In this document: positions 7,961-18,390 of the stretch, in pieces
How positions within the stretch are numbered: position 1 is the stretch's first letter
Layout of the letters: each line of letters starts with the position of its first letter
Source of the DNA: Chloroflexota bacterium
Lineage (GTDB): Bacteria; Chloroflexota; Anaerolineae; Anaerolineales; Villigracilaceae
Assembly: GCA_029782225.1 (NCBI GenBank)
Contig: JAKOVF010000383.1
Span: forward strand, 1-54,028
Reading direction: 5' to 3'
Length of the DNA: 54,028 bases
Translations under genes and position numbers: made by a program
The notes under the pieces: generated by a model
What the model was told of the DNA's origin: nothing
The model's database searches: none
Seen by the model: the letters and a program-made list of their open reading frames with translations, nothing else

Positions 7961-8782
7961 TCAATTTGCGTCTGCCGCGCAGCGAAAACCCAGATTAAAG
8001 TATGCAGAATCGGGCTTGTAATAGATACGCAGAGCAGAGCGCACCAGGAATTGATGATTGAGCCACGAGCCGCCGCGCACCACGTGGGCCGTGCCTGTGG
8101 GCGGACCTGACGGGTTTGACTCGGGCGAGATGGAGTAGTAAATGGAGTCGTACCAGTCCGCGACCCATTCCCAGACATTCCCCGCTAAATCCAGAACGCC
8201 GTAGGGACTGGCGCCGGCTGAGTAACTCCCGGCTGCGGAGGTATCGCCCACGTCAAAAAGGAAATTCAGCAGCCCGTCGCTGGCCGTGTTATTCCCCCAT
8301 GGATAGGTCCTGCCATCGGTGCCACGCGCGGATTTTTCCCACTGCGCCTCTGTGGGTAAGTGACGCCCGGCCCATTCGCAATATTGACTGGCGTCGTCCC
8401 ATGTCACGTAGATCACCGGATAATTTCCGTACTCGGCATTGCCATAATACTGCTTGCGAGTATAGGAACTTACGCTCGCCGGGGGCTGGCACTGAGATTC
8501 ATCCACACATTGTTCATACATGGCGTTGGTGACTTCCGTCTGGTCAATCCAGTAAGCGTTCAAATATACGGAATGGATCGGTTCTTCATCCAGGTGATTT
8601 GCTGTCCCCATTTTGAATTTACCGGCCGGCACATAGATCTGGGTCATGCCATCCCTGGATGAAACCGCCCCGGTTTCGGAGATCAGCGGTCCGGCTGTCG
8701 TGACTTGTCCCGGTCCACAGCCGCTCAGGATCGCGAACGCAAGGACACCCAGGACGAAAGCAGACAACCACAATCTAGTCAT
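7961..8782 (-). CDS. Formylglycine-generating-enzyme/sulfatase-modifying-type lipoprotein
   Basis: 273 residues from ATG 8782, chosen because GGAG sits 7 bases upstream; other in-frame Mets lie further upstream. Lipobox ILSGC with Cys22. Residues about 48-270 form an FGE-sulfatase domain: IYVPAGKFKMGT at the start, DQTEVTNAMYEQC, LPTEAQWEKSARG, LAGNVWEWVADWY, VVRGGSW and GFRCA at the end. The fold serves true sulfatase maturation, EgtB-like enzymes and many non-enzymatic surface proteins. As an anchored extracellular protein with no sulfatase nearby, a binding or structural role seems at least as likely as maturation. Confidence 0.85.
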   Translation of the reverse strand: MTRLWLSAFVLGVLAFAILSGCGPGQVTTAGPLISETGAVSSRDGMTQIYVPAGKFKMGTANHLDEEPIHSVYLNAYWIDQTEVTNAMYEQCVDESQCQPPASVSSYTRKQYYGNAEYGNYPVIYVTWDDASQYCEWAGRHLPTEAQWEKSARGTDGRTYPWGNNTASDGLLNFLFDVGDTSAAGSYSAGASPYGVLDLAGNVWEWVADWYDSIYYSISPESNPSGPPTGTAHVVRGGSWLNHQFLVRSALRIYYKPDSAYFNLGFRCAADAN

Positions 8783-9112
8783 CGCGTACTCCATCTCAAG
8801 GGCGTCAACCAGTAAGGATATGCCCCGAGGAATTATGCTGTTGTCAAGCCCATGCAACCTTTTCTGGATGTGAATGATGAAGCTTTCGCTGCCTCATAGT
8901 TTGCAAAGGATGTATAACCGGAGAGGTCGGCAAGCACTAAACAGCCTCTGCGCTTTTCGCTCCATGGCTCACTCCACGAGGATCATTAGCCTCAACCCAA
9001 TTCTAATGTGAATTGGACAATTTAGGTTTGAATATTATCCTGCTCTGTACTGAGGATGCATAACAATTTTGATGCCTACCCTTTACAATAGAAGGCATCG
9101 ACAAGAGAGGCC
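8783..9112. other. 330-bp intergenic region between divergent genes
   Basis: Separates the FGE-type lipoprotein (-) from a membrane protein gene (+). It holds a possible - strand TTGACA near 8836 and, next to the + gene, a perfect 7-bp inverted repeat GATGCCT (9071-9077) and AGGCATC (9093-9099) enclosing a TACAAT -10-like box (9084-9089). I see no coding content or RNA gene in the rest. Confidence 0.5.
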
Positions 9113-9682
9113 ATGAAAAAGAGATACGTGTATGCTTTGCTGTTTGGCATCCCCGGCCTGTTTGTCTCCGGGATCATTTCCCTTGTTATTTTCGGCGTTG
9201 CTGCCGGGACTCTCTGGATTTTTATCTTTGGTGATAATTCATGGCCCCCTTCGGCCGAGACATTTATATCTATCCTATTTGTGCTGGCCTTTTTGATATT
9301 GTGGCTCACATCCATCATCGTCGGTTACGGAATAGGGAAGAGGCTGGAAGATGATCCCGCACTGAATAGCAGCCACATCCTGATCTCGGGCGGATTGACC
9401 CTCCTGTTCATCGTTTGCATCCTGGTTCAGCAATTCAGCGTGGGGAACCTAGGACCGAAATCAGATACGGTGCTCTGCAGCGAATACTGCACCCGGCAGG
9501 GATATTTAGCCAGCGGAACCCCTCCCCAAAACTCCGGCGATAGGACTTGTAGTTGTTACGATAGTTCGGGGAATGAAGTGCTGAAAGTCCCTTGGATCGT
9601 ATTTACCCGGATGCTTCAAAATGAACAAGCCGGGAAATTCTCATACCCCTCTATTCAGGGATTCCTTTCGGGACTATACTAA
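9113..9682 (+). CDS. Membrane protein with Cys-rich outer segment, unknown function
   Basis: 189 residues. Three strongly hydrophobic segments (about 7-40, 48-72 and 88-111) are followed by a soluble stretch holding four cysteines (CSEYC, then CSC), probably disulfide-bonded outside the cell. No family recognised. The putative start is supported by GAGAGG upstream. A NarL-type response regulator begins 30 bp downstream on the same strand, so the two may share a transcript. Confidence 0.6.
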   Translation: MKKRYVYALLFGIPGLFVSGIISLVIFGVAAGTLWIFIFGDNSWPPSAETFISILFVLAFLILWLTSIIVGYGIGKRLEDDPALNSSHILISGGLTLLFIVCILVQQFSVGNLGPKSDTVLCSEYCTRQGYLASGTPPQNSGDRTCSCYDSSGNEVLKVPWIVFTRMLQNEQAGKFSYPSIQGFLSGLY

Positions 9683-9712
9683 TTCTGGATAAATTGGAGT
9701 TAGATTAACTTA

Positions 9713-10372
9713 ATGTTGCAGCATACGATCCTTCTGGTTGATGATCATGCGGTAGTCCGTGAGGGCCTGAAATCTCTCATTGAACGGCACCCACATTTCG
9801 TTGTCGTGGGCGAGGCGGGATCGGCGCGCGAAGCCCTGGCACAGGTGGCTGCGCTCAAACCGGAGATCGTCGTTATGGATATCCGTCTGCCAGGTACCTC
9901 GGGGATCGAGGCCTGCGAGGAGATCGTCAACACGTATCCCGGGACGAAAGTCCTCATGCTGACCTCCTATATTGCGGACGAGATGCTCATCTCGGCCATC
10001 CGTGCCGGGGCATCAGGTTATGTTCTGAAGTCCATTGGCAGCGATGACCTGATCAAGGCCCTGGAAGCGCTCGCGCGTGGCGAGGGACTTCTTGACGCAG
10101 CCGTAACCCAGCGCGTCTTCCGGGAAGTCCGTCGGGTGGTGAATGACAAGGATGAATCAGCGTTTGCCCGGCTCACGCAGCAGGAAAAGCACGTGCTCCT
10201 GCTGGTTACCAGCGGCAAGACCAATCGGGAGATCGCTCAAATCCTCTTCCTGGGGGAGGGGACGGTACGGAACTATGCCTCCAGTATCTTCATGAAATTG
10301 GCTGTGAGTAATCGTGCCGAAGCCGCAGCCTATGCCGTGGAGCATAACCTGAGCAAGTACGTTTCAGTGTAA
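9713..10372 (+). CDS. NarL/LuxR-type response regulator
   Basis: 219 residues. Receiver domain 1-120 with the acidic pair Asp10/Asp11, phosphoacceptor Asp56 (VVMDIRLPG), the Thr/Ser switch position (MLTSY) and Lys (VLKS). A linker is followed by a LuxR-type helix-turn-helix at about 150-210 (LTQQEKHVLLLVTSGKTNRE, then VRNYASSIFMKL). Phosphorylation by a histidine kinase would drive DNA binding. No kinase gene is in the window, so it is an orphan here; the adjacent membrane protein has no kinase features. Confidence 0.9.
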   Translation: MLQHTILLVDDHAVVREGLKSLIERHPHFVVVGEAGSAREALAQVAALKPEIVVMDIRLPGTSGIEACEEIVNTYPGTKVLMLTSYIADEMLISAIRAGASGYVLKSIGSDDLIKALEALARGEGLLDAAVTQRVFREVRRVVNDKDESAFARLTQQEKHVLLLVTSGKTNREIAQILFLGEGTVRNYASSIFMKLAVSNRAEAAAYAVEHNLSKYVSV

Positions 10373-10405
10373 GGTGGAAAGCTTCTGAGGCGGCAGCGGT
10401 TAGCA

Positions 10406-11218
10406 TCAATGCAGTGCCAGATAGAAATTTTCTATCTGACATAGATGGCGAAATCCCAGCCTTTTGTAAACACCAAACCCCATTTCTGAAGATTGCAGCA
10501 CACCGACGCGATAGCCCATTTCACGCGCCTCCACCAGCGGACGCAGGGTCAGTGCTGCACCAATGCCCTTGCCGCGCGCTTCAGGCACAGTTGACACGCA
10601 GTAGATGCCCGCAGCGCCGCCGCCCAGGAATAGGCTCGATGTGGAAACAGGCTCGCCGTTCCAGTAACCAAGATAGTTGCTCAGGGGGAGATCCAGGCCC
10701 AGGCTTAGCCACAGGTCAAATGTGAGAGACTCCCAGTCTGGCGGCAGGCCATACCCTTGTATGAATACGTTTGCCCATGTCCGCATGGACTCTTCATCCC
10801 TTACGTCACGGATCTCGAACCCGTCGATGGACGGCGTAGACTCATTCATCTCACGCAGGTCAACAGCCATCCCGGGCGTGTCATCCGCGAAGCCAAATCC
10901 GTGTTTGGATAAGGCGGACTTCCAATCTGAAGCTTGCACATGAGGCTCTAGCCACCATGTAAAGACGCCAACTTCTTTCTCACGGAAGTATTGGATGCTG
11001 TCCATGATAAATGATTCATCACCCTCCGCCGGTGGATTGGAGCACAATATCCCGTTGAACCACGGATGCGGAAGTGGGCTGTACCAGCGTGTGAAACTCC
11101 CGTTCTCGAAATGTTCCTCCGGGTCCCTTCGACTGAGATGACGAAAGAAATCACACAGGTTCGCACGAATCGCAGTGACAAGCGCCTGGTCTGAAACATC
11201 CGTCTGAATGTGGTCCAT
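10406..11218 (-). CDS. GNAT-family N-acetyltransferase
   Basis: 270 residues. The C-terminal half carries the acetyl-CoA binding motif of the GNAT fold (STVPEARGKGIGAALTLRPL, the R/Q-x-x-G-x-G/A loop) and a closing block with VYKRLGF. The N-terminal half is a divergent GNAT-like domain, giving the two-domain layout often seen for environmental acetyltransferases. Start supported by AAGGAG ahead of ATG. The substrate cannot be read. Confidence 0.8.
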   Translation of the reverse strand: MDHIQTDVSDQALVTAIRANLCDFFRHLSRRDPEEHFENGSFTRWYSPLPHPWFNGILCSNPPAEGDESFIMDSIQYFREKEVGVFTWWLEPHVQASDWKSALSKHGFGFADDTPGMAVDLREMNESTPSIDGFEIRDVRDEESMRTWANVFIQGYGLPPDWESLTFDLWLSLGLDLPLSNYLGYWNGEPVSTSSLFLGGGAAGIYCVSTVPEARGKGIGAALTLRPLVEAREMGYRVGVLQSSEMGFGVYKRLGFRHLCQIENFYLALH

Positions 11219-11298
11219 GCTCTGTGCTCCTTGTTTCAGACATAATATATCCGAATTTCCCCGATCTCGACAGGAAATCAGGCCCGGCGTGAGACAAA

Positions 11299-11331
11299 GT
11301 CACCCCCTCTCCTTGTGGGAAAGGGGGTGAG
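11299..11331. repeat. Short GC-rich palindrome, family B
   Basis: CACCCCCTCTCC and GGGAAAGGGGGTG form a hairpin in the gap between the acetyltransferase and the cytochrome c peroxidase. Related CCCTCACCC/CCCCTCTCCC hairpins occur at 19352-19403 and 36042-36090. Confidence 0.6.
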
Positions 11332-11362
11332 GTGAAGTCAAAGCACTGATTTGAAAGCAATT

Positions 11363-12562
11363 CTACGGCACGTAACCGTCGCTGAGTGTCTTCAGGAAGG
11401 CGACAATGGCTGCTTCTTCACCTGGCGTCAGGCCCAGATTCCCAAGCTCGGCCGTGTTTAAATTTGCTGAAACCTCAGGTGCGGGCCAGCAATTTGCAGC
11501 GAGTGCTTGTGCCTCGGTGTAAGCCCCTGGACATCGGTCCAGCACATCGCGCGTGTTGTAGAAATGGACGATTGCCTCAAGCGATTTGAAGTAACCGTTG
11601 TGCCCGTAAGCTTTGACGATGCGAGGCAAACCCAGGCCCACATTCCTCAAAGTCGGGACCTTCTGCTTGCCCAGATTTGCATCTGCAAATGCCGCATAAT
11701 CCGCTCTGGATGCAAGGTAGCCGCCCAGACCCGGGTCAATGAAGCTGGGGTTGTAAGCATAGACGGGATTTTCTGGATTCTTGGGAATCCCCAGGTTGTC
11801 GAAGGTGAAGTCTGTGAACAGAGCTTTCTGGCCATTGCTTGGATGACACGCTTTACACCCGCCTTTGCCCTGGAAGAGAGCATACCCTTTCTGTTCCTCT
11901 TTGGTCAGTTTCGCCTTGCCCTTTCGGGCCAGGTCAAATTTGGATGTGAAGGCGTTGACTTCAGATGAGCCTTCATACGCTGCAATAGAATAGCCTATGG
12001 CATCATACGCTGCAGCCACATTCGCTGGGTCGCAGATAGGTGATCCCCAGACTTGCCTGAATAGATTCCCGTAAGTTGGAGCAGCACAAACTCGTGCAAC
12101 CAACTCGGTTGCATCCGGCAAAGCCTGTTCCTTCGGGTTAAGGAAGGGACCCTTCGCCTGCTCTGCAGCAGGATTTCCGAGTGTCTCACCCGTGGCGCGT
12201 CCATCCCAGAAGTTGCCGCCCGTGAACACTCCCTTCCTGTCCACATAGAGGATGGGGCTCAGGGTCGCGTATGCCGCGCTGGGCGGCTTGCGATCGCCGA
12301 AAGCGCCCGGAATTGAACCTTCATATACTGCGCCGTGCGCATTTATCTCAGGAACTGCTCCGGTCCAGCCAGCTTCAGGCGCATGGCAGGTTGCACAGGA
12401 TTGATTCTTGTTGAGGGAGAGACTTTCATCGAAGAAGATCGCCTTGCCCAATTCCTCTTTGGCTGTCAGGTCAGGGCTTGCGGCTACAGCAGAAACAACC
12501 AGCGACATTCCAAGAACTGCAATGAAAGCTGCGAAGAACAAACGCTTACTGGTTTTATACAT
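11363..12562 (-). CDS. Di-haem cytochrome c peroxidase (MauG/CcpA family)
   Basis: 399 residues with an N-terminal signal peptide (about 1-28). Two c-type haem sites: CATCH at 56-60 and CKACH at 236-240. The sequence between and after them has the family's usual blocks (GRATGETLGNP, VPTLRNVGL, then a His-containing AYGHNGYFKSLEAIVHFYN). Such enzymes reduce hydrogen peroxide with electrons from small cytochromes, or oxidise protein substrates as MauG does. It is exported and acts outside the membrane. AAGGAGG precedes the ATG. A possible 22-codon leader reading frame overlaps its start (see findings). Confidence 0.9.
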   Translation of the reverse strand: MYKTSKRLFFAAFIAVLGMSLVVSAVAASPDLTAKEELGKAIFFDESLSLNKNQSCATCHAPEAGWTGAVPEINAHGAVYEGSIPGAFGDRKPPSAAYATLSPILYVDRKGVFTGGNFWDGRATGETLGNPAAEQAKGPFLNPKEQALPDATELVARVCAAPTYGNLFRQVWGSPICDPANVAAAYDAIGYSIAAYEGSSEVNAFTSKFDLARKGKAKLTKEEQKGYALFQGKGGCKACHPSNGQKALFTDFTFDNLGIPKNPENPVYAYNPSFIDPGLGGYLASRADYAAFADANLGKQKVPTLRNVGLGLPRIVKAYGHNGYFKSLEAIVHFYNTRDVLDRCPGAYTEAQALAANCWPAPEVSANLNTAELGNLGLTPGEEAAIVAFLKTLSDGYVP

Positions 12563-12873
12563 GGCCTTCCTCCTTAAATCTAGAACATAGGGGAACCACT
12601 GAAGTCCGGTGGGGAACCAGCACGTTCGTATGTGTACCTCCTTTCTGAAAGAAAAATGCCTTTAGGATATAACCAAATCACTGATTTTGGTCGATACCAC
12701 TAAAGGCCAACAGGGAAGCTGTGTGTGATGATTGTGTTTTCTTGCAGCCTCGTACAGACAACTCAGTTTGTCTTCAATCATAATAGGGTATTTGGTCACC
12801 GTTGTCAAATTAATTGTTACAAATTTCACCAGGCATCAAAACTCCTGAAAAGGATGTTCTGGTGGTCTTCATG
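12563..12873. other. Intergenic region upstream of the peroxidase
   Basis: Divergent spacer between the peroxidase and the deaminase. It holds the peroxidase 5' leader: a - strand TTATAT -10-like box near 12670, then AAAGGAGG and a short GTG-initiated frame, 12623 to 12555, that ends inside the peroxidase start. No other gene is seen. Confidence 0.45.
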
Positions 12874-12902
12874 TTGACATCCTCACCCTCTTCTGCTAAA
12901 CT
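12874..12902 (+). promoter_or_regulatory. Sigma-70-type promoter of the purine island
   Basis: TTGACA (12874-12879), a 17-bp spacer and TAAACT (12897-12902) in front of the deaminase gene. A transcription start near 12909 would fall inside the adjacent palindrome, a classic position for a repressor. Confidence 0.75.
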
Positions 12903-12907
12903 TGAAG

Positions 12908-12934
12908 TTGTCAGACAAATTTGGTCTAGTCCAA
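12908..12934 (+). promoter_or_regulatory. Probable repressor operator (GntR-type dyads)
   Basis: Perfect palindrome TTGTCAGACAA (12908-12918), followed by an imperfect dyad TTGGTCTAGTCCAA (12921-12934), immediately downstream of the -10 box. The GTCAGAC core also sits in the palindrome ahead of the second GntR gene (31956-31970). Binding by one of the two local GntR proteins is inferred, not shown. Confidence 0.5.
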
Positions 12935-12959
12935 TTGCGCCGAATTACTAAATAACTAC

Positions 12960-14342
<1,383 letters not shown>

Positions 14343-14398
14343 CAGGTTGAACGTTCGACCTGCAACTCTCAACTTTAAACTGTTCTGTTGGAGAATTT

Positions 14399-16189
14399 AT
14401 GCCCTCCCCTACAAGACTGACGCGTAACCTTGTCGAAACTGCCATGGGACGCATGCCCGCTGACCTTGTGATCCGCAAGGGGAAGTGGGTCTGTGTGCAA
14501 TCCGGGGAAATCATCCCGGACACCGATATTGCCATCAAGGATGGACGCGTTGCCTATGTTGGCCCGGATGCGAAACACACCATTGGCAAAGGGACAAAGG
14601 TCATTGATGCGAAAGGTCGTTATCTCGTGCCCGGCCTGCTCGACGGACATATGCACGTTGAGTCCGGCATGGTCACAGTGACGGAGTTCGTCCGGGCAGT
14701 CGGTCCGCGCGGGACGACCGGCATGTTCATCGACCCCCATGAGATTGCGAACGTCTTTGGCCTGCGCGGCGTCAAGTTGATGGCCGATGAAGCGGTCAAA
14801 CAGCCCATCCACGTGTGGGTACAAATGCCGTCGTGTGTACCGTCTGCTCCGGGGCTGGAGACGCCGGGCGCTTCGATTGGTCCCGTGGAAGTAGCCGAAG
14901 CCATGACCTGGCCGAACATCATCGGCCTGGGCGAGATGATGAACTATCCCGGTGTAGCTCTGGGCGATAAGAAGATGCTCGATGAAATTGTGGCCGCGCA
15001 GGAGGCGGGCAAGGTGATTGCCGGGCATTATCCCTCGCCGGACCTGGGGCTTCCCTTCCACGGCTATGTCGCGGCGGGCATCGAAGATGATCACGAAGGC
15101 ACACGTGTCGAGGATGCTGTTGCGCGTGTCCGTCAGGGTATGAAAGCGATGCTGCGCTACGGCTCCGCCTGGCATGATGTGGCGGCGCAGGTCAAGGCCA
15201 TCACCGAAAAGGAACTGGATTCTCGTCGCTTCCTGCTGTGCACCGATGACTCGCATGCCCAGACCATAACGCACGAAGGCCACATGGATCGTGTACTGCG
15301 TCACGCAATCAAGCAGGGGTTGGAGCCGATTACCGCGATCCAGATGTGTACCATCAACACCGCCGAGCATTTCGGCCTCACCAGGGAACTGGGCATGATT
15401 GCGCCGGGACGCTGGGCGGATGTGGTGCTGGTCGAAGATTTAAAGGATTTCCACGCGGACCTGGTGATCGCGCGCGGACAGGTCATTGCTGAAAAAGGCA
15501 AATGGGTTGTCGAGCTTCCACCGGCCAAGTATCCGAAATGGGTCAAACAATCGGTGAAATTGAAACGCCCTCTCAGGGCGGAGGATTTCATCTTGAAAAC
15601 GGGGGCAGACGACGGGTCTCGCGTGACCGCCCATATCATCGGCGTGATCGAGAATCAGGCACCGACGCGTCATCTCACCGAGCGGGTAACTGTCAACGAT
15701 GGAGAAGTCCATACAGATGTAAAACGCGACCTTGCCAAGATTGCGCTGGTGGAACGCCATCGTGCTACCGGCAGTGTGACCGTTGGTCTGGTCAGCGGAT
15801 TTGGTTTCAAGGGAAAATGTGCCATTGGTTCAACTGTTGCCCACGATAGTCATCAAATGATCGTAGTGGGCACAGATGAGGAATGCATGGCAATTGCCGC
15901 CAACGAACTGGCGAAGGCTGGCGGTGGGCAGGTCGTCGTGAAAGATGGCAAAGTGATCGGGCAGGTGGAACTGCAGATCGCGGGCTTGATGTCCACGGAG
16001 CGGGCAGAAGTGGTCGCGAAAAAAGCCGCCACGGTGCTGGATGGTTTCAAGGCCTGCGGGTGCAAGTTGAATAACCCGAATATGCAATTGAGTTTATTGG
16101 GACTGGTGGTGATTCCTGAACTGAGAATTTCTGATAAGGGTCTGGTAGATGTAACACAATTCGATTTTGTATCCGTCATTGAGGAGTAA
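14399..16189 (+). CDS. ade: Adenine deaminase
   Basis: 596 residues, the usual length of Ade-type adenine deaminases, which convert adenine to hypoxanthine plus ammonia. Landmarks: DGHMHVESGM at 82-91 (metal-binding HxH), the DPHEIANVFG block near 115, HYPSPDLGLPFHGYVAAGIEDDHE, a CTDDSH block, and the family's C-terminal extension ending after VTQFDFVSVIEE. It fits the island by supplying hypoxanthine to the molybdenum hydroxylase. GGAG precedes the start. A GntR gene follows 24 bp after its stop and is likely co-transcribed. Confidence 0.95.
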   Translation: MPSPTRLTRNLVETAMGRMPADLVIRKGKWVCVQSGEIIPDTDIAIKDGRVAYVGPDAKHTIGKGTKVIDAKGRYLVPGLLDGHMHVESGMVTVTEFVRAVGPRGTTGMFIDPHEIANVFGLRGVKLMADEAVKQPIHVWVQMPSCVPSAPGLETPGASIGPVEVAEAMTWPNIIGLGEMMNYPGVALGDKKMLDEIVAAQEAGKVIAGHYPSPDLGLPFHGYVAAGIEDDHEGTRVEDAVARVRQGMKAMLRYGSAWHDVAAQVKAITEKELDSRRFLLCTDDSHAQTITHEGHMDRVLRHAIKQGLEPITAIQMCTINTAEHFGLTRELGMIAPGRWADVVLVEDLKDFHADLVIARGQVIAEKGKWVVELPPAKYPKWVKQSVKLKRPLRAEDFILKTGADDGSRVTAHIIGVIENQAPTRHLTERVTVNDGEVHTDVKRDLAKIALVERHRATGSVTVGLVSGFGFKGKCAIGSTVAHDSHQMIVVGTDEECMAIAANELAKAGGGQVVVKDGKVIGQVELQIAGLMSTERAEVVAKKAATVLDGFKACGCKLNNPNMQLSLLGLVVIPELRISDKGLVDVTQFDFVSVIEE

Positions 16190-16213
16190 GCGGCGAAAGC
16201 TGCTCGAAAAACT

Positions 16214-16936
16214 ATGTCAAATTTTCCCTTTCAAAGATTGCAGGCTGACCTGGCCGCGTTGATCTCACGCTCACCGGCTGGAACGCGACTGCCCTCCGAA
16301 CCTGATCTGGCAAAGCAGTTAAGTGTCTCGCGTGCCACCTTGCGTGAAGCCATGCGTACGTTTGAAACGCAGGGATTGATCCGCAGGCGCCAGGGCGCGG
16401 GCACGTTTGTGGTGGGGCAGGTTCCCATTTTAGATAGCGGCCTTGAGGTGCTTGAAAGCCTCGAGACGATGGCGCAGCGGCTGGGGTTGGAGGTCTCCGT
16501 GAGTGATCTGGAGATCGAAGGCGTCTTTGCAGATCAGGAACATGCGGACGTCTTGAACCTGCCGCTGGCCTCCAAAATGACCCGCGTCCGCCGCGTGGTC
16601 CGCGCCGACAACCGGCCTGTGGCCTATCTGATAGATACCCTCCCCGAAGAAATCCTCAAAGCGGATCAGTTGCCTGATTCCTTTAAGGGATCCGTGCTCG
16701 ACTTTTTGCTTCACCGCGGCGATCCGCTGACGGTTTCGCGTGCTGCAGTCAGCGCCACAAACGCCACCGCGGACGTGGCAAAGGCGCTCGAAATCCAGCG
16801 CGGCGATGTGCTGCTGGCATTTGTGGCACAGTTGTATACCGCTGATGGCAAAGTAGCGGATCATTCTGTGAGCTACTTTATCCCCGGCTATTTCAATTTC
16901 CACGTTGTGAGGCGGGTTGGAAACAATAAGAATTAG
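16214..16936 (+). CDS. GntR-family regulator, HutC/UTRA type (1)
   Basis: 240 residues. N-terminal winged helix (about 5-68) with RLPSEPDLAKQLSVSRATLR and RRRQGAGTFV. The C-terminal part (about 85-235) is a UTRA small-molecule-binding domain. UTRA regulators are usually repressors released by a pathway metabolite. The position directly after the two purine deaminases suggests a purine or ureide ligand and control of the 12.9-kb promoter; that is inference. A second UTRA regulator lies at 31994. Confidence 0.9.
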   Translation: MSNFPFQRLQADLAALISRSPAGTRLPSEPDLAKQLSVSRATLREAMRTFETQGLIRRRQGAGTFVVGQVPILDSGLEVLESLETMAQRLGLEVSVSDLEIEGVFADQEHADVLNLPLASKMTRVRRVVRADNRPVAYLIDTLPEEILKADQLPDSFKGSVLDFLLHRGDPLTVSRAAVSATNATADVAKALEIQRGDVLLAFVAQLYTADGKVADHSVSYFIPGYFNFHVVRRVGNNKN

Positions 16937-17046
16937 CCACAGCGTGCTCAGGTATTCTTTGAATTGGTAGAGTAATGGCTCAGATTTATTCTGAGTCTTG
17001 AGCTCTGTGGGTAAGTTCTTAAATCTATTATTTGTTGAGGTGTACG

Positions 17047-18270
17047 ATGCCAAAGGTAGAAGATATCAAGAAAAAGGTAGAAGACAATCGCGAGAACATT
17101 ATCCGGTTTATGCGCGAGATCTGCGCCATCCCCAGTGTGGAGGGTCAATTGAAGGATGTAGGGGATTGCATCCAGGCCGAAATGCGGAAGCTTGGTTTCG
17201 ATGAGGCGCGCTTTGACAAGATGGGCAACACCATTGGCCGCATTGGCAGCGGGCCCAGGGTGATCGTCTTTGACTCACATATCGACACTGTGGGTGTCGG
17301 CGACCCCAAAGAATGGGATTGGGATCCGTTTGCGGGCAAGGTGGAAAATGGCATCCTGTATGCGCGTGGCGCCTGCGACGAAAAAGGCAGCACGCCCGGC
17401 ATGGTCTACGGTCTGTCAATTGCCCGTGAACTGGGCCTGCTGGAGGATTACACGGCTTATTACTTCGGCAACATGGAGGAGTGGTGTGATGGGATCGCGC
17501 CCAACTCATTTGTTGAAGCTGATCCACAAGTACGGCCTGATTTCGTGGTGATCGGCGAGCCGACGAAGATGCAGGTCTATCGCGGTCACAAGGGACGCAT
17601 CGAGTTGAAGATCACTGCCAGCGGACGTTCCGCACATGCCGCGTCACATTATTTGGGCGACAACGCGGTGTATAAGATGATGTCGATCATCACACAAATC
17701 CGAGAGCTGGATCGCAGGATGCGCTTTGGCATGGGCTATCACCCGGTGCAAGGTTATCCCTCGGTGGCAGTGACGGATGTAGCGGCCCGCACCGCTTCGC
17801 TGAACGCGGTTCCGGATCAGTTCACGATCTATCTTGATCGACGCATCACGTTGAATGAGCCGCGCGACGAAGTGATCGCGCAGATCAAAGGGTTGATTCC
17901 TGATTATCTGCAGGATGAAATCCAGGTTGAAGAATTGTTCTACGGTGCGCCGTCCTACACCGGCTTTGTCTTTCCGGTTTCGAAGTTCTATCCGCCCTGG
18001 CTGCTGGATGACTCGCATCCGCTGACAGAAGCCGGCCAGAACACCATCGAGGCGCTGTGGGGTGAGAAGCGGCCGCTGGGCACGTGGGACTTCTCCACCA
18101 ACGGTACCTACTGGGCGGGCAAGGCTGGCATTCCCTCCATTGGGTTTGGTCCGGGTGATGAGAAATTTGCTCATACCATCCTCGAGCAGGTTCCGCTCGA
18201 TGAAGTGGTGGATGTTACAGCGTTTTATGCGTTGCTCCCGCAGATGTTGGCGGAGAAAACCAAACGATAG
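17047..18270 (+). CDS. ygeY: YgeY-like M20 metallohydrolase
   Basis: 407 residues from ATG 17047, preceded by GAGG at 6-nt spacing; a TTG at 17032 is less likely. Peptidase M20 architecture: SHIDTV with His78 and Asp80, ARGACDEKGSTPGM, the general-base region MEEWCDG, GEPTKMQVY, SAHAASH in the lid domain, and a C-terminal His block (EKFAHTI). Overall it follows the YgeY family, annotated as selenium-metabolism-linked and found in anaerobic purine clusters beside YgeW. It is expected to hydrolyse an amide or ureido bond of a purine-derived intermediate. The carbamoyltransferase-like gene follows 120 bp later. Confidence 0.8.
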   Translation: MPKVEDIKKKVEDNRENIIRFMREICAIPSVEGQLKDVGDCIQAEMRKLGFDEARFDKMGNTIGRIGSGPRVIVFDSHIDTVGVGDPKEWDWDPFAGKVENGILYARGACDEKGSTPGMVYGLSIARELGLLEDYTAYYFGNMEEWCDGIAPNSFVEADPQVRPDFVVIGEPTKMQVYRGHKGRIELKITASGRSAHAASHYLGDNAVYKMMSIITQIRELDRRMRFGMGYHPVQGYPSVAVTDVAARTASLNAVPDQFTIYLDRRITLNEPRDEVIAQIKGLIPDYLQDEIQVEELFYGAPSYTGFVFPVSKFYPPWLLDDSHPLTEAGQNTIEALWGEKRPLGTWDFSTNGTYWAGKAGIPSIGFGPGDEKFAHTILEQVPLDEVVDVTAFYALLPQMLAEKTKR

Positions 18271-18390
18271 ACACAGGCTGGGCAAACAGAATCTTGCCTA
18301 AGTCTATGAAAGAAGCGCCAAAGCGAGGCATTTTAGGAGTACAGGAAAATCTGTCCGTCCAAATCTTTCACAATTGAATCGGAGGTTTGT

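Noticed and set aside
12908..12934. FadR-type (FCD) GntR operator
   Set aside because: TTGTCAGACAA fits FadR-like sites too, but both local GntR proteins have UTRA, not FCD, domains; kept only as a generic GntR operator.
14375..15370. 331-codon frame antisense to adenine deaminase
   Set aside because: Opposite strand of a gene with clear family motifs; high GC makes such frames common.
17047..18270. Selenocysteine recoding in the selenium-linked YgeY gene or the Xdh genes
   Set aside because: No in-frame TGA was needed to read either gene through and no selenium genes are nearby.
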